A stretch of DNA of 64,000 nucleotides from Tetraselmis striata. Lineage: Eukaryota; Chlorophyta; Chlorodendrophyceae; Chlorodendrales; Chlorodendraceae. The notes below the pieces were generated by a model that was not told the DNA's origin, searched no databases, and worked only from the letters and a program-made list of their open reading frames with translations. The stretch is taken from positions 43,501-107,500 of the forward strand of contig VCJN01000175.1 of assembly GCA_006384855.1 (NCBI GenBank), given 5' to 3'. Below, piece by piece: positions 42,966-53,478 of this stretch. Each line of letters opens with the position of its first letter. The first letter of the stretch is position 1. Both the position numbers and the translations under genes were made by a program.

Positions 42966-43330
42966 ACGATGTATGTATATGTACATAAATACATATACAC
43001 ATTTATAGCAGTTGTGTGTGTATGTATGTATGTATGTATGTATGTGTACATATACATGTATAAATACTACCTCGAGAGGTATGCATATGTATATGTATAT
43101 GTGCATCTACATGTGTAGGTATAGATATAGATATATATGTATGTGTTAGTTTTTTATATGGATGTAGTTTATTTGGATGTGTATATTTAACTAGTTGTGT
43201 GTATACAAATAATGTGTTTATGTATGTATACACATATATGAGTATCATATCTTGATATATATATATATATATATGTATGTATATATACATACATACATAC
43301 ATACATGCATGTGTGTATATATACATATGA
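42966..43330. repeat. TATG/TACA/TA microsatellite region
   Basis: Long runs of TATG, ATACATAC and TA dinucleotides, for example ATGTATGTATGTATGTATG near 43,020 and (TA)n at 43,255-43,275. It is strand-asymmetric and non-coding. Confidence 0.9.
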
Positions 43331-44139
43331 TATCGTCAAAATATGGTAATGAGGTTCTTGATACGGACGGCTGCGCCTGTCTTCAATTATCGATCTGTCA
43401 GAAGTAGAATTGTTGAGCTGCAAAGTGTCAAGCTGACTTTCAGATGCAAAAGCCAAGTTGCAAAAAAGGAGCAACTCAGATGGACGAAGCAATTTATTGC
43501 ATTACTGGTGATGGTTACACAATGGGAAGCACAGAGCAGGGCAGTGGGCAGGAGCGGGACAATCCCTCAGAGACAACACATGATTACCGATGCTGATAAT
43601 GATATATTCTCAAGCATTTCTGCAACACTACCAGTATGTGCATGGCACGACCGCACAGTGTCCCATCAGTAGTTAGCATAATCCATCGTGGCAGAATGCA
43701 GTAGCACAAATGCCACCCAGCAGAGCACATGCATCATTACTAAGTTTCTGCAATAACTATACCCCAACTATCTATACCACTGCAACGGACAAATGCAGTT
43801 TCTACTGGGGACACGTCATGAATAATGCACGCAATCTGCGCTCGGAGAACACTGCACACGGCAGAATGGTCCACTAGATGTTTACGTGTGCCGTGAGCTG
43901 CCACCTGATGGACAGCCCGACAGAGCTATGAATGAATGCACGATACACCTTTCTGTGTTGCCCAGCCTGTGCACCCACCATACATGAAAATCATCTTACA
44001 CGCGTCAGTTGAAATGTTTCTTGTAGCAGTTATCCGATTGGACCCTGTGGGCCGAGCAAGTTCGCATTAAATGATTTACCATGCTACTGTATTCGGTTTC
44101 CAGCCGATTACTATGCAATTCTGCCGACTTATTCTATCC
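43331..44139. other. Intergenic, 3' side of the CCDC24-like gene
   Basis: Moderate-GC sequence with no convincing ORF (plus 43,343-43,672 has no domain). It probably holds the 3' untranslated region and downstream flank of the minus-strand gene ending at 44,140. Confidence 0.45.
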
Positions 44140-46244
44140 CTACTTGCAGAGAGGCGGGCGATTTTGTAGGCGATCTTGCGACGTCCTGCCAGGGCCATCT
44201 ACACTGCTATTCCCTCCCAAAGCAGGTTGCACCGAGGTGGTGACTCCTGGAGATACAGTTCTGGGGAGACGTAACGGACCCAGGCCTGGCAGCTTATCTG
44301 CCCCTGCGTCCCGCACTTGCTGATCACCAGAGCCAGCTTCAGAAGCACCCCCACTGTCGTCAGAAAGGCATAAACTCCGGCCGCTGCTGCTGCAGAATAC
44401 AGTGTGTTTGTTCTGCAAGCTTTCATGCCGCAATTGGCACTGTTGATCCGAGCTGCCAAAGCTGCTCCCGCGCGAGGGAGGCCGGAAAGTTGGTTGCACC
44501 AGGGCTCCGTGGCTGCCACGAGATATACCGACCATTGTTCTAAGTTTCCCTGCTGCATTTCCTCTGCAGCTATTAGCAGCAGTAAGCATTTTGTTCACCA
44601 CGTCAATGTGCTCCCTCTTCTTTTCTTCCTACAGCATTAAACACAGCGCACTTATATACCTCTGAGACCACCAACATGCGAGATTGATAGTCAAGTGGAG
44701 GGAGGTCCAGCATGGCAGGTTATCCCGCCATGATTGCCTGGAGCTGTCAGCCTTACCTCTATCCAAGTGCGCTCCAGCTTCTCACTGAACTCACAAAGCT
44801 CACTCACAGAGGGCTGTGGCCCTGCAGAAATAGCATGCACCTCTGTTTCCGCCTGCAGATTGGCATAGGAGGGACGCTAAAGCACAATTGACAAGGCAAC
44901 AGGTACACTTGGATTTACAATTGCATGTCATCACAATAAATCTCATATGCCCTGGGGACCAGCCTGGAGGCATTCGTGAAGATACTGCACATCTTCCAGA
45001 AGTGCATCATGTTCCACTCGGAATGCATCCCTCAGCTGCTCCGAGACCGCACCGATGTCGAAAATATTGAGCTTTGTTCGCAAGCTCGAAACTACCTGCC
45101 AGAGAGGCAAGGTGTGTAGGGGCAGTTGGGTAACCATGCCCACAGCGTTGATTGTACAATGATGTGTTTCATCTTACACGTAGGCGTTGGTTCCCATACC
45201 TGTGATGAATCGATGCTGGCACCAGAACCTGCAGTAGAGGGTCTCGACCCGCAGCTGCTAATGGGGCGCGAAGGTGGTGTTCGCGGAGGGGGGGTGAGAG
45301 GTGCTCGCCCTCCGGATGTGTTTGCGGGCTGCCGCAGCATGGTGGAGCACAGGTACACACTCAGATTGGAGACAGCATAGGGCCTTGGAGAGGCAGAATA
45401 ACAAACGCGACGCAGTCATGTTCTGTTGCAGGCCATAGCTCCTCCATACCGTTTTGATGGAGGATATGTATTGTAACATCCGTTTCTCGCTGGCAGATTG
45501 CGCCACTAGGGACTCAATGGTAGTCTGGGGATGCTTGCCCCTTTCATAGCTGGTGGCAATGTTCTGTATCTTGCTCAGTAGCAGGCGCACGCCTTCTTCC
45601 ACCTGGTGAGCGGCCGGGGTCGGCGCACAACTTATGGAAGGGTTTCAGGTAATGTCGACCATACATACATTCTTCGACATATATATAAACAGCAACACTG
45701 ACTGGGTCGTGGTGTGGCTCCAAGCTTTGATAAAGGATTGGCGGGGAGGTTACCAGCTCTCTTTGAGGGGTTGCAAGAAGCACCGTATTCCGTCTGTGCA
45801 CTAGATTCTCGGTCTGTAGCTGAATATCTCCAATAATCTCTGCCAGCGCAGTCGCCTCCGCAAACACCAGTTGGTTGTTGTCGATGAGTTTTGACCCAAT
45901 AATTCGCCTTACCTGGAATGCAGAGACAGAGAAGCACGGTTGAAAGCGTGCCGACCTGACGGATGCACCACAGGTATCATGCACGCCCGATGCTTTTTGC
46001 CCCCCCCCCCCCCCCCCCGGGGGCCCCTCGCTCCCCTTCTTGCATGGTCACTACGGCCCTATATCAGCATTTCACTGCCATGATGTAGAATATGCATGCA
46101 AAGTGCGACGACCTCTGGTTACCTCACCTCATCCTGCTCTGCCGCTGGCACGGACTGAGTTATGAGATCCCAGATAGTTGTTCTCACTGCACGAAGCTCG
46201 TCCGCGGAGCAGGCAAGTGGCCCCTCGGGATTCAAACGCGCCAT
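44140..46244 (-). CDS. CCDC24: CCDC24-like coiled-coil protein (7 exons)
   Basis: Proposed complement join: 46,244-46,128, 45,912-45,754, 45,602-45,359, 45,228-45,200, 45,095-44,964, 44,876-44,757, 44,628-44,140, giving 429 residues. All phases agree. Introns are GT-AG except the one after 44,964, which needs a GC donor. N-terminal WDLITQSVPAAEQDEVRRII and the following helix match the start of animal CCDC24 as I recall it (vertebrate ELVEEHVPLRE-VKRILG). A second match is LRTKLNIFDIGAVSEQLRDA with LLEDVQYLHECLQ, and a third is PSVSELCEFSEKLE. The C-terminal ~140 residues are serine/glycine/proline-rich and disordered. CCDC24 is poorly characterised and conserved mainly in ciliated lineages, so a ciliary or centrosomal role is only inferred. 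The protein is longer than the vertebrate one (about 300 residues). A poly-C tract lies in intron 1. The 45,359/45,228 junction is the least certain. Confidence 0.62.
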
Positions 46245-46712
46245 GAAACACCGTCTCCAAGAGTGACCTGCTCCCGGAGCAAATACTCAGCTGCTGGACT
46301 ACCCGTAGCCATAAACGCTGCCAAGGTCAGACCTATTCGATGTCGGTGGAGTACCAGTGACCTCTCGTGCTTGCCGCTCATACAGGTGCTGATACGATCT
46401 GGTGCTTTCGTTGTCAGAGCCTGCGACATCTCCGCCCGCGCGAGGACACGAGCAGCAACCTACCGATCGTCGCAAGGAATACTACCTTCCCAGTGTCACT
46501 ACCACAGCAGGCTGCCCTATGGTCGCTAGTCGCTATGGAGATACGCGCCCGCCTGGCGCGCCGCCTGTAGCATGCTTGACGCGCCCGGGCTCATCTGCTG
46601 GCGCAGCCTCTCAGATGCATGACTGGAGGGATACTGCTTGCCGCCTTATTATTACTACCGACTGTACCTGTAGTACCAACTATTCCACGCTCGCGCCAGC
46701 GCAGCATTTTTA
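46245..46712. promoter_or_regulatory. Upstream region of the CCDC24-like gene
   Basis: About 470 bp between the proposed minus-strand ATG and the neighbouring transposon. It would contain the promoter and 5' untranslated region. No clear TATA box was identified. A minus-strand ORF at 46,232-46,429 (AAFMATGSPAAEYLLREQVT) is protein-like but not in frame with exon 1, so an additional upstream exon remains possible. Confidence 0.35.
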
Positions 46713-48096
46713 CACCTTTCCACATAAGTCCGGGTTTTGCATTTTCGATCGCAAATCGCATACATGGGCAAGGATATAACGCCGTGCATGTGCATTCATG
46801 CTAACTATAGTGGGAATAGTTCGGGCAAACGCCTATTGTGCGCTTTATACCCACCCGCGCGACAACACGACCATTTGTGGGCGCCCTTTAAAGAACGCGA
46901 AATCAGTGCATGATGCGTTGGCGCTAGGAAATTGTCGGTTGCGCCAACCGTCCAAACCTATGGAAATAGCGGCACTCGTCGCACCGAACTCGGTGAATAC
47001 GGCCCGTGGCATGGCGCACACAGTGCGTGTAGGCCACTGAAAGCGTGTCGCTATAGGCACGACGTGACATACACCCTAACGACAAGTTGGCCACTGTGGC
47101 GAGCAGTTTTGGGGTAATAAAAATGCTGATGTTTCTGTGGCGAGCGCACGTAGGAGAGGCGCTCGATGCCCCCCTTGGCGTAGGGCAATGCTCTACTATG
47201 GGGGCACGTGGTGGAATGCCAGTTGCACCGTTTCGTGGGCGGGGTGGCGCGGTAGGGGCGTGGACTTGAATTAATATCAAGTTCCTATTTTAAGATGGCA
47301 TTTTGGCTGGTAGATGTGTGTATCGCTAGGAGGCGGCACATGCCAAGTGTTGGTGGTCCGTGGCCATCCACACACATAACGCTCTAGCGCAACCGAGTAT
47401 GGGGCTAATACACGCACTTGGCGCAAAGCCACGCGCCCGACATGGGTGGACACATGAGGCAGTGAGGGGCAACTTGGATGATCATCATTGGGGATTTTTC
47501 CGCCCCCCCCCCCCCCCCCCCGCCCCCCCCCCCCGCCCCCCCCCCCCCCCCCAAAAAATCGTTTTTTTTATTTTGGAAGATTGCTTTCGACGCAAATTTG
47601 AACGAGAAATTGCGTGGTACTTTCAAAAAGTTTTTCTGAGCAAACCCTGAGAAGTTATAGCGTTTTAAACCCAAGGGGGTGTTGATGAACGTGGCCAACA
47701 TTGATGCCATGTCAGTATTGCAACGCGACATGTACTAGCCGCCGCCCACACGGCTGCACCCCAACCAAATGCACCCGAGCCCCTCGCCAATGTGTTTCCT
47801 CACGCGTTCATGGCCATCCCGCCGTTTGGTTGTCTATTCACGCGCGTCGGCGTGTGCGTGATACCGGCCCTGGTTTTGGTGCAGTTATATTGCAGGCGAC
47901 GCCCATCCACGCACCAAATTTAGCGTGATACCCTAGTCAAAGGTCTTTATGCTTCGGTTTGAGCCACTCGTCATGCAGGTCTTATAAACCCTCTGAGATT
48001 CTAGGGCTTCATCTCATATACTCTACGTTCAGGTGCCCTAGACTTCTGAAGTCTTGAGACTGCCGAAAAGGGACCCCAAACTTATGTGGAGGGGTG
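46713..48096. mobile_element. TA/TIR transposon copy 4 (solitary)
   Basis: A 1,384-bp relative of the elements at 4.5-8.9 kb, diverged by scattered substitutions. Left end CACCTTTCCACATAAGTCCG, right end CTTATGTGGAGGGGTG, with TA on each side (46,711-46,712 and 48,097-48,098). This independently confirms the TA duplication. A C-rich expansion (47,503-47,552, C runs broken by single G) replaces the GGAGAC segment of the other copies. No transposase was recognised. Confidence 0.9.
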
Positions 48097-48579
48097 TATA
48101 TCGCGCGACGATCGCATCCTCCGTCTCAGTTAGGCCAATAAGAATTGTAAATGTGTTTTCGGTGCCATATGTCGTTAAAACAAAGGGGGGGATTTATTGA
48201 TAGCTGGCCAAACTTAGCACTTTCCGCTTTACTTACTGGCTGTAACCAGCCGCCGTACCGTACGCAGCACCGTTCAACCCTCACTAGCATTGCCGCCGCC
48301 GAGCTAGGCGGCATGGTGTTGTCGCCCCGAGCGCAAATCTAGCCTGAACCATCCATTCAGCACCTACAAGGACCATCACGTGCTCTTGACACGACTCATC
48401 GGCAACGTGGTCAACATGTCGCCCAACTCTTAACTTCTTGTTCCTACCATGCCGCCACGCAATCGTGGACCTCTTCCCTTGCCCAGAAGGTATGGAGCTC
48501 CGGGTGCCCCTCTCGGTCCATAACGAGCGCCACAGTGGCGAAGAGGTCGCCAAGACGTTGGAGTTCATCTTCCCCAAAT
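48097..48579. other. Spacer, no gene seen
   Basis: Short overlapping ORFs only. The downstream part (48,444-48,660) grades into the repeat family shared with 19 kb (TTTCTCAGTTGTTGCGCGCC and its inverse near 19,215). Confidence 0.4.
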
Positions 48580-49200
48580 TCAACAAGAAGACATATCGCG
48601 TTCCCGAGAAGGCTGCGCGCCGTCACCTTTCTCAGTTGTTGCGCGCCACTCACGGCGAGATGTGACAATTGTTGACGCCTTGAAGTGGGCTGCACCTCGA
48701 ATCGTGAGCCCCCCCCTGCCCCCCCCCCCCCCCCTTCGCCTATCACATTGCCATTGTGTTTTAGACGCTAGTCGGGGTGGAATCTCCCCCTCGCGCATGT
48801 CTCTCCATGCATCTCCGCTCAGTTGGAAGTCGCAGGAGCGTCGCCGCTTGGCGTCGTGCCGTGGCTGGAGCATAATCGGCCGGAGGTCCTTGCCGAGCTC
48901 CGGAAAGTCCGGAATCTCTGCACTAAACGCCTGGCGCAGAGCAAATCTCTCACCCCCCTCGGCGTCGCGGACGACCGCTACCGCACGGACGCCTGCCAAG
49001 GAAACGAGGACGCTGCGACGTACTCGCGTTATGGCCTTGCTTTCCTCTTGCATGCACAAGATGTTCACGCCAGCCCGCCCAAGGGAGGCGTCAACCATGC
49101 GTTCGCAACATGATGCCAGAGATGCAAGGACCTCGCGGGTGTCACCCCTTGCTTCCGGATCTTTCGAGAGCTTGCACCCCAACACAAGCGCGATGATGCC
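48580..49200 (-). CDS. Hypothetical minus-strand ORF (201 codons)
   Basis: Open minus-strand frame from 49,185 (the frame extends to about 49,232) to 48,580. Residues 1-150 look like real protein (GDTREVLASLASCCERMVDA; GVNILCMQEESKAITRVRRS; FPELGKDLRPIMLQPRHDAK). The rest reads through a poly-C tract (48,719-48,734) as glycines and then into the repeat shared with 19.2 kb. No family was recognised. The opposite strand is also open here but has arginine/serine-rich shadow composition. Confidence 0.4.
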   Translation of the reverse strand, partial: GIIALVLGCKLSKDPEARGDTREVLASLASCCERMVDASLGRAGVNILCMQEESKAITRVRRSVLVSLAGVRAVAVVRDAEGGERFALRQAFSAEIPDFPELGKDLRPIMLQPRHDAKRRRSCDFQLSGDAWRDMREGEIPPRLASKTQWQCDRRRGGGGGRGGLTIRGAAHFKASTIVTSRREWRATTEKGDGAQPSRERDMSSC

Positions 49201-49204
49201 GGGA

Positions 49205-49507
49205 CCGGAGTGGCAAATTCTGTCATATCATGTCCCCGGCATGCATGCCTTCCCGCATGAAGTCGACCACGAGGACGAGGCCCGCCGTCGCAAGCACGAG
49301 ACCGCGAGAACCATGGCGGCGGCGAAAGAGATGCGGCACTGGAACCCGGAGGCCAACATTGAAAACGACGAATACATCCTCGCGGACGTCAAAACAACGG
49401 TGGTTGAGGCCACCGCTGGCAAGACTGACGAGCAAGATATGCGGAGGGTGGAGATAATTAACCGTGAGGTGTGGGATTACCCGCATCCCCGCAGCGGGGG
49501 CAAGTGA
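49205..49507 (+). pseudogene. Repeat-family protein fragment (MRHWNPEA type)
   Basis: The 3' end of a plus-strand ORF (nominally 48,662-49,507) with natural composition only here: QILSYHVPGMHAFPHEVDHE, then AAKEMRHWNPEANIENDEYI, LADVKTTVVEATAGKTDEQD and a WDYPHPRSGGK end. The matching segment lies on the minus strand at about 18,300-18,450. It is the longest preserved version of this C-terminal region. No known domain. Confidence 0.45.
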
Positions 49508-49555
49508 ACGCCCGCATCGTCGGCTGCCCCCAAGAACCCCCGCGCCCCCAGCCTG

Positions 49556-50667
49556 CCATTCAGCAATGCACCCAACCATAGCCGGAGCTGTCGCAGTGCA
49601 TGTAGGCCGTCTCCACAAGACGGTGGATAGGGCGGCCGTTGGCCTGAGTCGGCACGGCGGTCCACCACTGCAGGTCGCGCCGCAGCTGGTGTGTCATGCG
49701 CACTCGGCCGCCCCACTTGGAGCCCACCACGTCGTGGAGCTCCCGCAGGTAGAAGCGCCCGGCCGGGATTGCCAAGAAAAGGTATTGAGCCCGCCCAGCG
49801 AGCGACTGCAACTCCCGCACGGGTAGCCAACGGGCGTCGCGGGCCGCGCGCTGCAGCAATTGCTTGGCTTGGCGCGCGAGCCGCTGCAGTTTGTCCACCG
49901 GGGCATAAAAATATCACGTGGCTGTGTTGATGTCCACCCCCAGGTGCTGGTCGTACTAAACCGGCTCCCACAGCCCTTTGGCGGGGTTGCGCAGCAGGCC
50001 CAGGCTGTCCAGCAAGTCGGCGACGCGCTGGCGGAGCTCCAGCGTCTCCGGCTCCGACGAGGCGAACATCAAGAAATCGTCGACGTATGGTAAGATGCGC
50101 GCTCCCCTCCACCGCCCGCGGCGCAGCCAGCGGCGCTACCGCGGGACGATGCCAAGCGCAGCGGGGGTAGTCGGAGAGCGTAGGTGCTTGACGAACGTCA
50201 TCGTGAACGTCGTGAAGTAGTAAGGGCTGAGCGACCAGCCCATGGGAAGGCCGCACAGCCGGTAGAGGGTCCCACGGATGTTGACTATGAAGTAGTCGCG
50301 GTCGGAGGGCGCGATGCCCAGGGCATAGAAGCCGTCTTGTAGGTCGAACGAAAACATGTAGTCCCCTTTCGCGGTCAGGTGTCGGACGCCCATGAGTGTC
50401 TCCATCCGTAGTCGCTTGCGCGCGCAGAAGGTGTTGAGCACGCGGAGGTCGATGATGAAACGCCACTGGTTGTCGCCGGGCTTCGGAACGAAGAACGCCC
50501 GGGACACCCACCATGCGCACGACGACTTCTCCCACGCGCCGGCCGCCGTAAAGCGTCTTAGTTCGGCGGTGAGGAACTTGAGTTGGGCAGGGGTTGCGTC
50601 GTTGAACGAGACGCCTTGGTTGAACCTTGGGGTGGCCGGTTGTAGCGGAAAGGCACGAGTACGCCAT
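49556..50667 (-). pseudogene. DIRS-type RT-RNase H remnant
   Basis: Minus-strand RT core at 50,507-50,136: AFFVPKPGDNQWRFIIDLRV, FSFDLQDGFYALGI (motif A), LPMGWSLSPYYF (motif B). The frame breaks before the FIDD-type motif C region (IDDFLMFAS in another frame near 50,085-50,060). RNase H-linked sequence lies at 49,898-49,560 (LAIPAGRFYLREL, DLQWWTAVPT, HCDSSGYGW). It is clearly related to, but diverged from, the element at 58.6-63.5 kb. It is cut at about 49,556, where the MRHWNPEA-family repeat begins. Confidence 0.85.
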
Positions 50668-50792
50668 CCCGTATCCGGCTCGTCACTTGCGCGCTCGCGC
50701 CAATGTCTCGCCAGTGCCGCCGACTCCGCGTTACGCGGTGACGCATATAGTCGGAGTCGGGGAAACAGCTGTCGGCGCGGCGCGCCACACCG

Positions 50793-51789
50793 TCAGTCGT
50801 GTGTCTTGTCGCCGGTCCTGCCGCCGTTCTTGTCGCGGTTCTTGGCGTCCGCCTCGCGGCGTTGCTGCTCCCGCCTCTCGCGCGCCGCCTTGTCCTTCTC
50901 CTTCCGCGCCTTGTCGCGGTCGGTGTCGCGCTCCGCTGCTTGCCTCTTGAAGGTCGCTGATGCCTGTGCCTTGGCCGCAGCCGCGAGACCGACCTCGAGG
51001 CGCTTGTCCTCGAGCGCTGCCAGAAGGCCGTCGACGACGTTGGCGGAGCGTTCATGCTCGGCGGTGTCGAAGACTCGGGAGTAAATGAGTCGCTCGGCGA
51101 CTTGTTCCTCGGGGGTGAGGGCCTTCTTGGCCTTGAAGCGTCGAAGGTAGGTGAGCCTGGCCTCATCCGCGTCGCCCACTGCTTCAAGCGTGCGATGCGC
51201 GGCGTCGAGTAGGTCGAGGGCGTCGACGCGGTCTTGGGTGGGGGTATCGGGCGCGCGAAGCGTAGCCAGAGCTGTCTTAGCCGCCGCGTTAGCGGCGGCG
51301 CGGTAGACGCCATAGGTGGCGGTACTCGTCGCGCGACGCAGTCATGTTGGCCTCAGTGAGATAGCGGTCGGCCTCGTCGTTACGGGGCCGCCAGAGGCTC
51401 GGGCGTGTGGCGCCCGACGGGGGGGGGGGGGGGGGGCAGTCTTGGTACGCCCGGGGCAAGAGGTCTTCCCAATCCCGAGGGTCGATGAACACGGTCGCGG
51501 CGTCGCGCGCGCCCCCCGTAGCAGCGGCTGTCTAGGCGTCGTGCTCCTGCTCCTTGCCACCCTCGCCGACTTCGTCGTCGTCCGAGGGAATGTCGCGATG
51601 CTCCTTGTGCTTTTGGTTGTCCTGTTCGTCCAAGCGGGTCGATAAAGCGTCCACCTTCAACGCCAGCGCTTGCAGTAACGCAAGCGTTGTCGTGTCCCGT
51701 GTCGTCTGTGTCGGCTCCGCGGGCGTTTCGGCCAAACTGTCGGCTGGCGTTGCCTTCGTAGGGTCTGCCGCCTTCTTGCCGCATGCCAT
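50793..51789 (-). pseudogene. Gag-like region of the minus-strand DIRS remnant
   Basis: Upstream of the RT remnant: 51,789-51,532 (TLALLQALALKVDALSTRLD helix and acidic tail), 51,492-51,289 (FIDPRDWEDLLPRAYQD, interrupted by an 18-base G run at 51,419-51,436) and 51,179-50,793 (YLRRFKAKKALTPEEQVAER and a long Lys/Arg/Glu coiled tail). This parallels the helix, middle and charged tail of the intact Gag-like ORF at 58.9 kb. Several frame changes mark decay. Confidence 0.6.
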
Positions 51790-51865
51790 CGCAGCGTGCG
51801 CAAGTGTCGTGGTGGAAGACTAGTCGTCGAGGCCGTCCACTCGTAGAGATGTTCACACCTTGCAC

Positions 51866-53197
51866 TAAGGCTCCGCATCAAGAATCAATAAAAGATCGAA
51901 TCATGGTGCACCAGACAGATCGTGAATCGCACCAAGAATCAATATTTAGGCGCGGAATTTACTAGTGCACCGATATTTACGTGGTAGATTTACTGGTGCA
52001 CCGATATTTAGGTGCCGGAATTTACTGGTGCACCGATATTTATTGGGCTGTAATATTCGGTGCACCGATAGTTAGCTGGCGGAATTTACTGGTGCACCGA
52101 TATTAAGGTACCGGTATTTATTGGTGCACCGATGTTTCGGTGCCAGAATTTACTGGTGCACCGATACTTCGGTGCCGACATTTACTGATGCACCAACATT
52201 TAACCGCATATTATACCGATGCACCAATATTTATCTGCGTAATTGAATCAACGGTTGGTGCACCAAGAATCAACCGAGAATCAGCCACAGTGGGAGACAT
52301 GTGTCATCGACGGCTTCGGTCGTGACGATGCGTGGTAACCACGATCTGACGGCCACTGTTGGACAATTGCGTGATCATTGCTCCCCAATTGCATCGACGC
52401 CTCGACGGCAATGAAATGACCATAGAGATTATCGGACGGTACAGATTTAAACTTCGGTGGATCAACCCCTCACGATCCCATATGGTAGACCGCAACGCGG
52501 TTGTTGGGCGCGGTCAGGGTGCTGGAAGGGTTTCCCCCGGTGAGATCAATCGGCTGGATCCAGGTGAGGGCGCGGGCGCGGAGGATATACACCCCTGGAG
52601 GGATTATTCGCCGTGCTTCACCGCGTTTATTCGGCCGTGATTTCCCAATACTTTGTGCAGTACTCGTCAGCAATAGTGGCGCGTCAAGCAGCCGCGCGCC
52701 GGTAGCAGTTTTAATACCGTACGCCCGTGTCACGAGTTCAAACGATGGCCAGGAAGCGCGGGCGCCCACATGTTGCACTTCCTCCTGCGAAGGCTCCCAC
52801 CTGGACCCCGAAGGCGCCCCAGATGGACCCAAGCGCACTCCCATCAGCTTCGCGGATGCATACAACGGGCGCGAGGCGTACAAGGTCGAGAAGATCCTTG
52901 CGCAAGTAACGCGCAAGGGTGTGGAGCACTACATCGTGCGATGGGAGGGACTATGCGACAAGGCGGATACCACGGAGCCTGCTTCTCACATGGAGGACGA
53001 CGAGAGCCTGGCAAAGATCGACGAGTTCCTCGAGGCTAGGCGTACCCTGGGCGTCGGGCGTCCCAGTGCCAAGCGCCCTAACACTGTGTCTGATCCGGGA
53101 TCCTCAAGCATTCGCAGCCTCCCACAGGATGGCCTTACCAGTAACGAGCCGACCAACGCCCAGGAGGTGCTACTGGTCGGCGATGAAAATCCGGAGA
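51866..53197 (+). mobile_element. hAT copy 2, 3'-truncated
   Basis: Starts with the hAT TIR TAAGGCTCCGCATCAAG, followed by the GGTGCACC subterminal array (about 51,895-52,265) and exon 1 with the chromodomain (about 52,745-53,190). It stops inside exon 1 at about 53,197, where sequence from locus 34,797 begins. It lies just upstream of the DIRS-like remnant. In this copy the chromodomain frame runs on into TNAQEVLLVGDENPE without the 5-base insertion of copies 1 and 3, so it preserves the ancestral frame. Confidence 0.88.
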
Positions 53198-53205
53198 GTA
53201 CTTGA
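52745..53205 (+). pseudogene. Chromodomain exon of hAT copy 2
   Basis: Exon 1 homologue (MARKRGRPHVALPPAKAP in one frame, then a 1-base difference at about 52,800, then FADAYNGREAYKVEKILAQV in the longer frame 52,501-53,205). The chromodomain is intact (YIVRWEGLCDKADTTEP), and the rest of the gene is missing. Confidence 0.7.
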
Positions 53206-53478
53206 ACCCGTACCGCATAGTCTTGAACTCCAACAGCGTGGACTTCAAGCTCCGGGGATCATAGCTCCCGGTCACGACGTTGAACGCCGGAAGGGAGAGC
53301 TCTGCGTCCGGCACTAGGTCCTTGAGTTCATCCCTGGGTACGGTGTTGCCAAGAGGCACTTCCTGCTGGAACAAGTCACCCACCTCCCGCCGTACCGCGA
53401 TACCTAGGTCGTGAACACAGTGATTGCGGAAGGCATCTGCAATAGCGTCGTGCTATACACGCCAGTGAGCGTCTCCAG
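53198..53478 (-). pseudogene. Duplicated RT fragment flanking hAT copy 3
   Basis: Corresponds to 34,797-35,077, the RT pseudogene sequence left of hAT copy 1, including GTCTCCAG (53,471-53,478). Its presence shows copy 3 arrived by segmental duplication of the locus, not by a new insertion. Confidence 0.88.

Noticed and set aside
48662-49200. N-terminal two thirds of the plus-strand 281-codon ORF
   Set aside because: Its composition is Arg/Ser-rich shadow, while the minus strand is protein-like here. Only the last ~100 codons are supported.
50558-51313. 251-codon minus-strand ORF at the Gag/RT junction
   Set aside because: Arginine/serine/proline-rich shadow of the decayed Gag-like coding frame.
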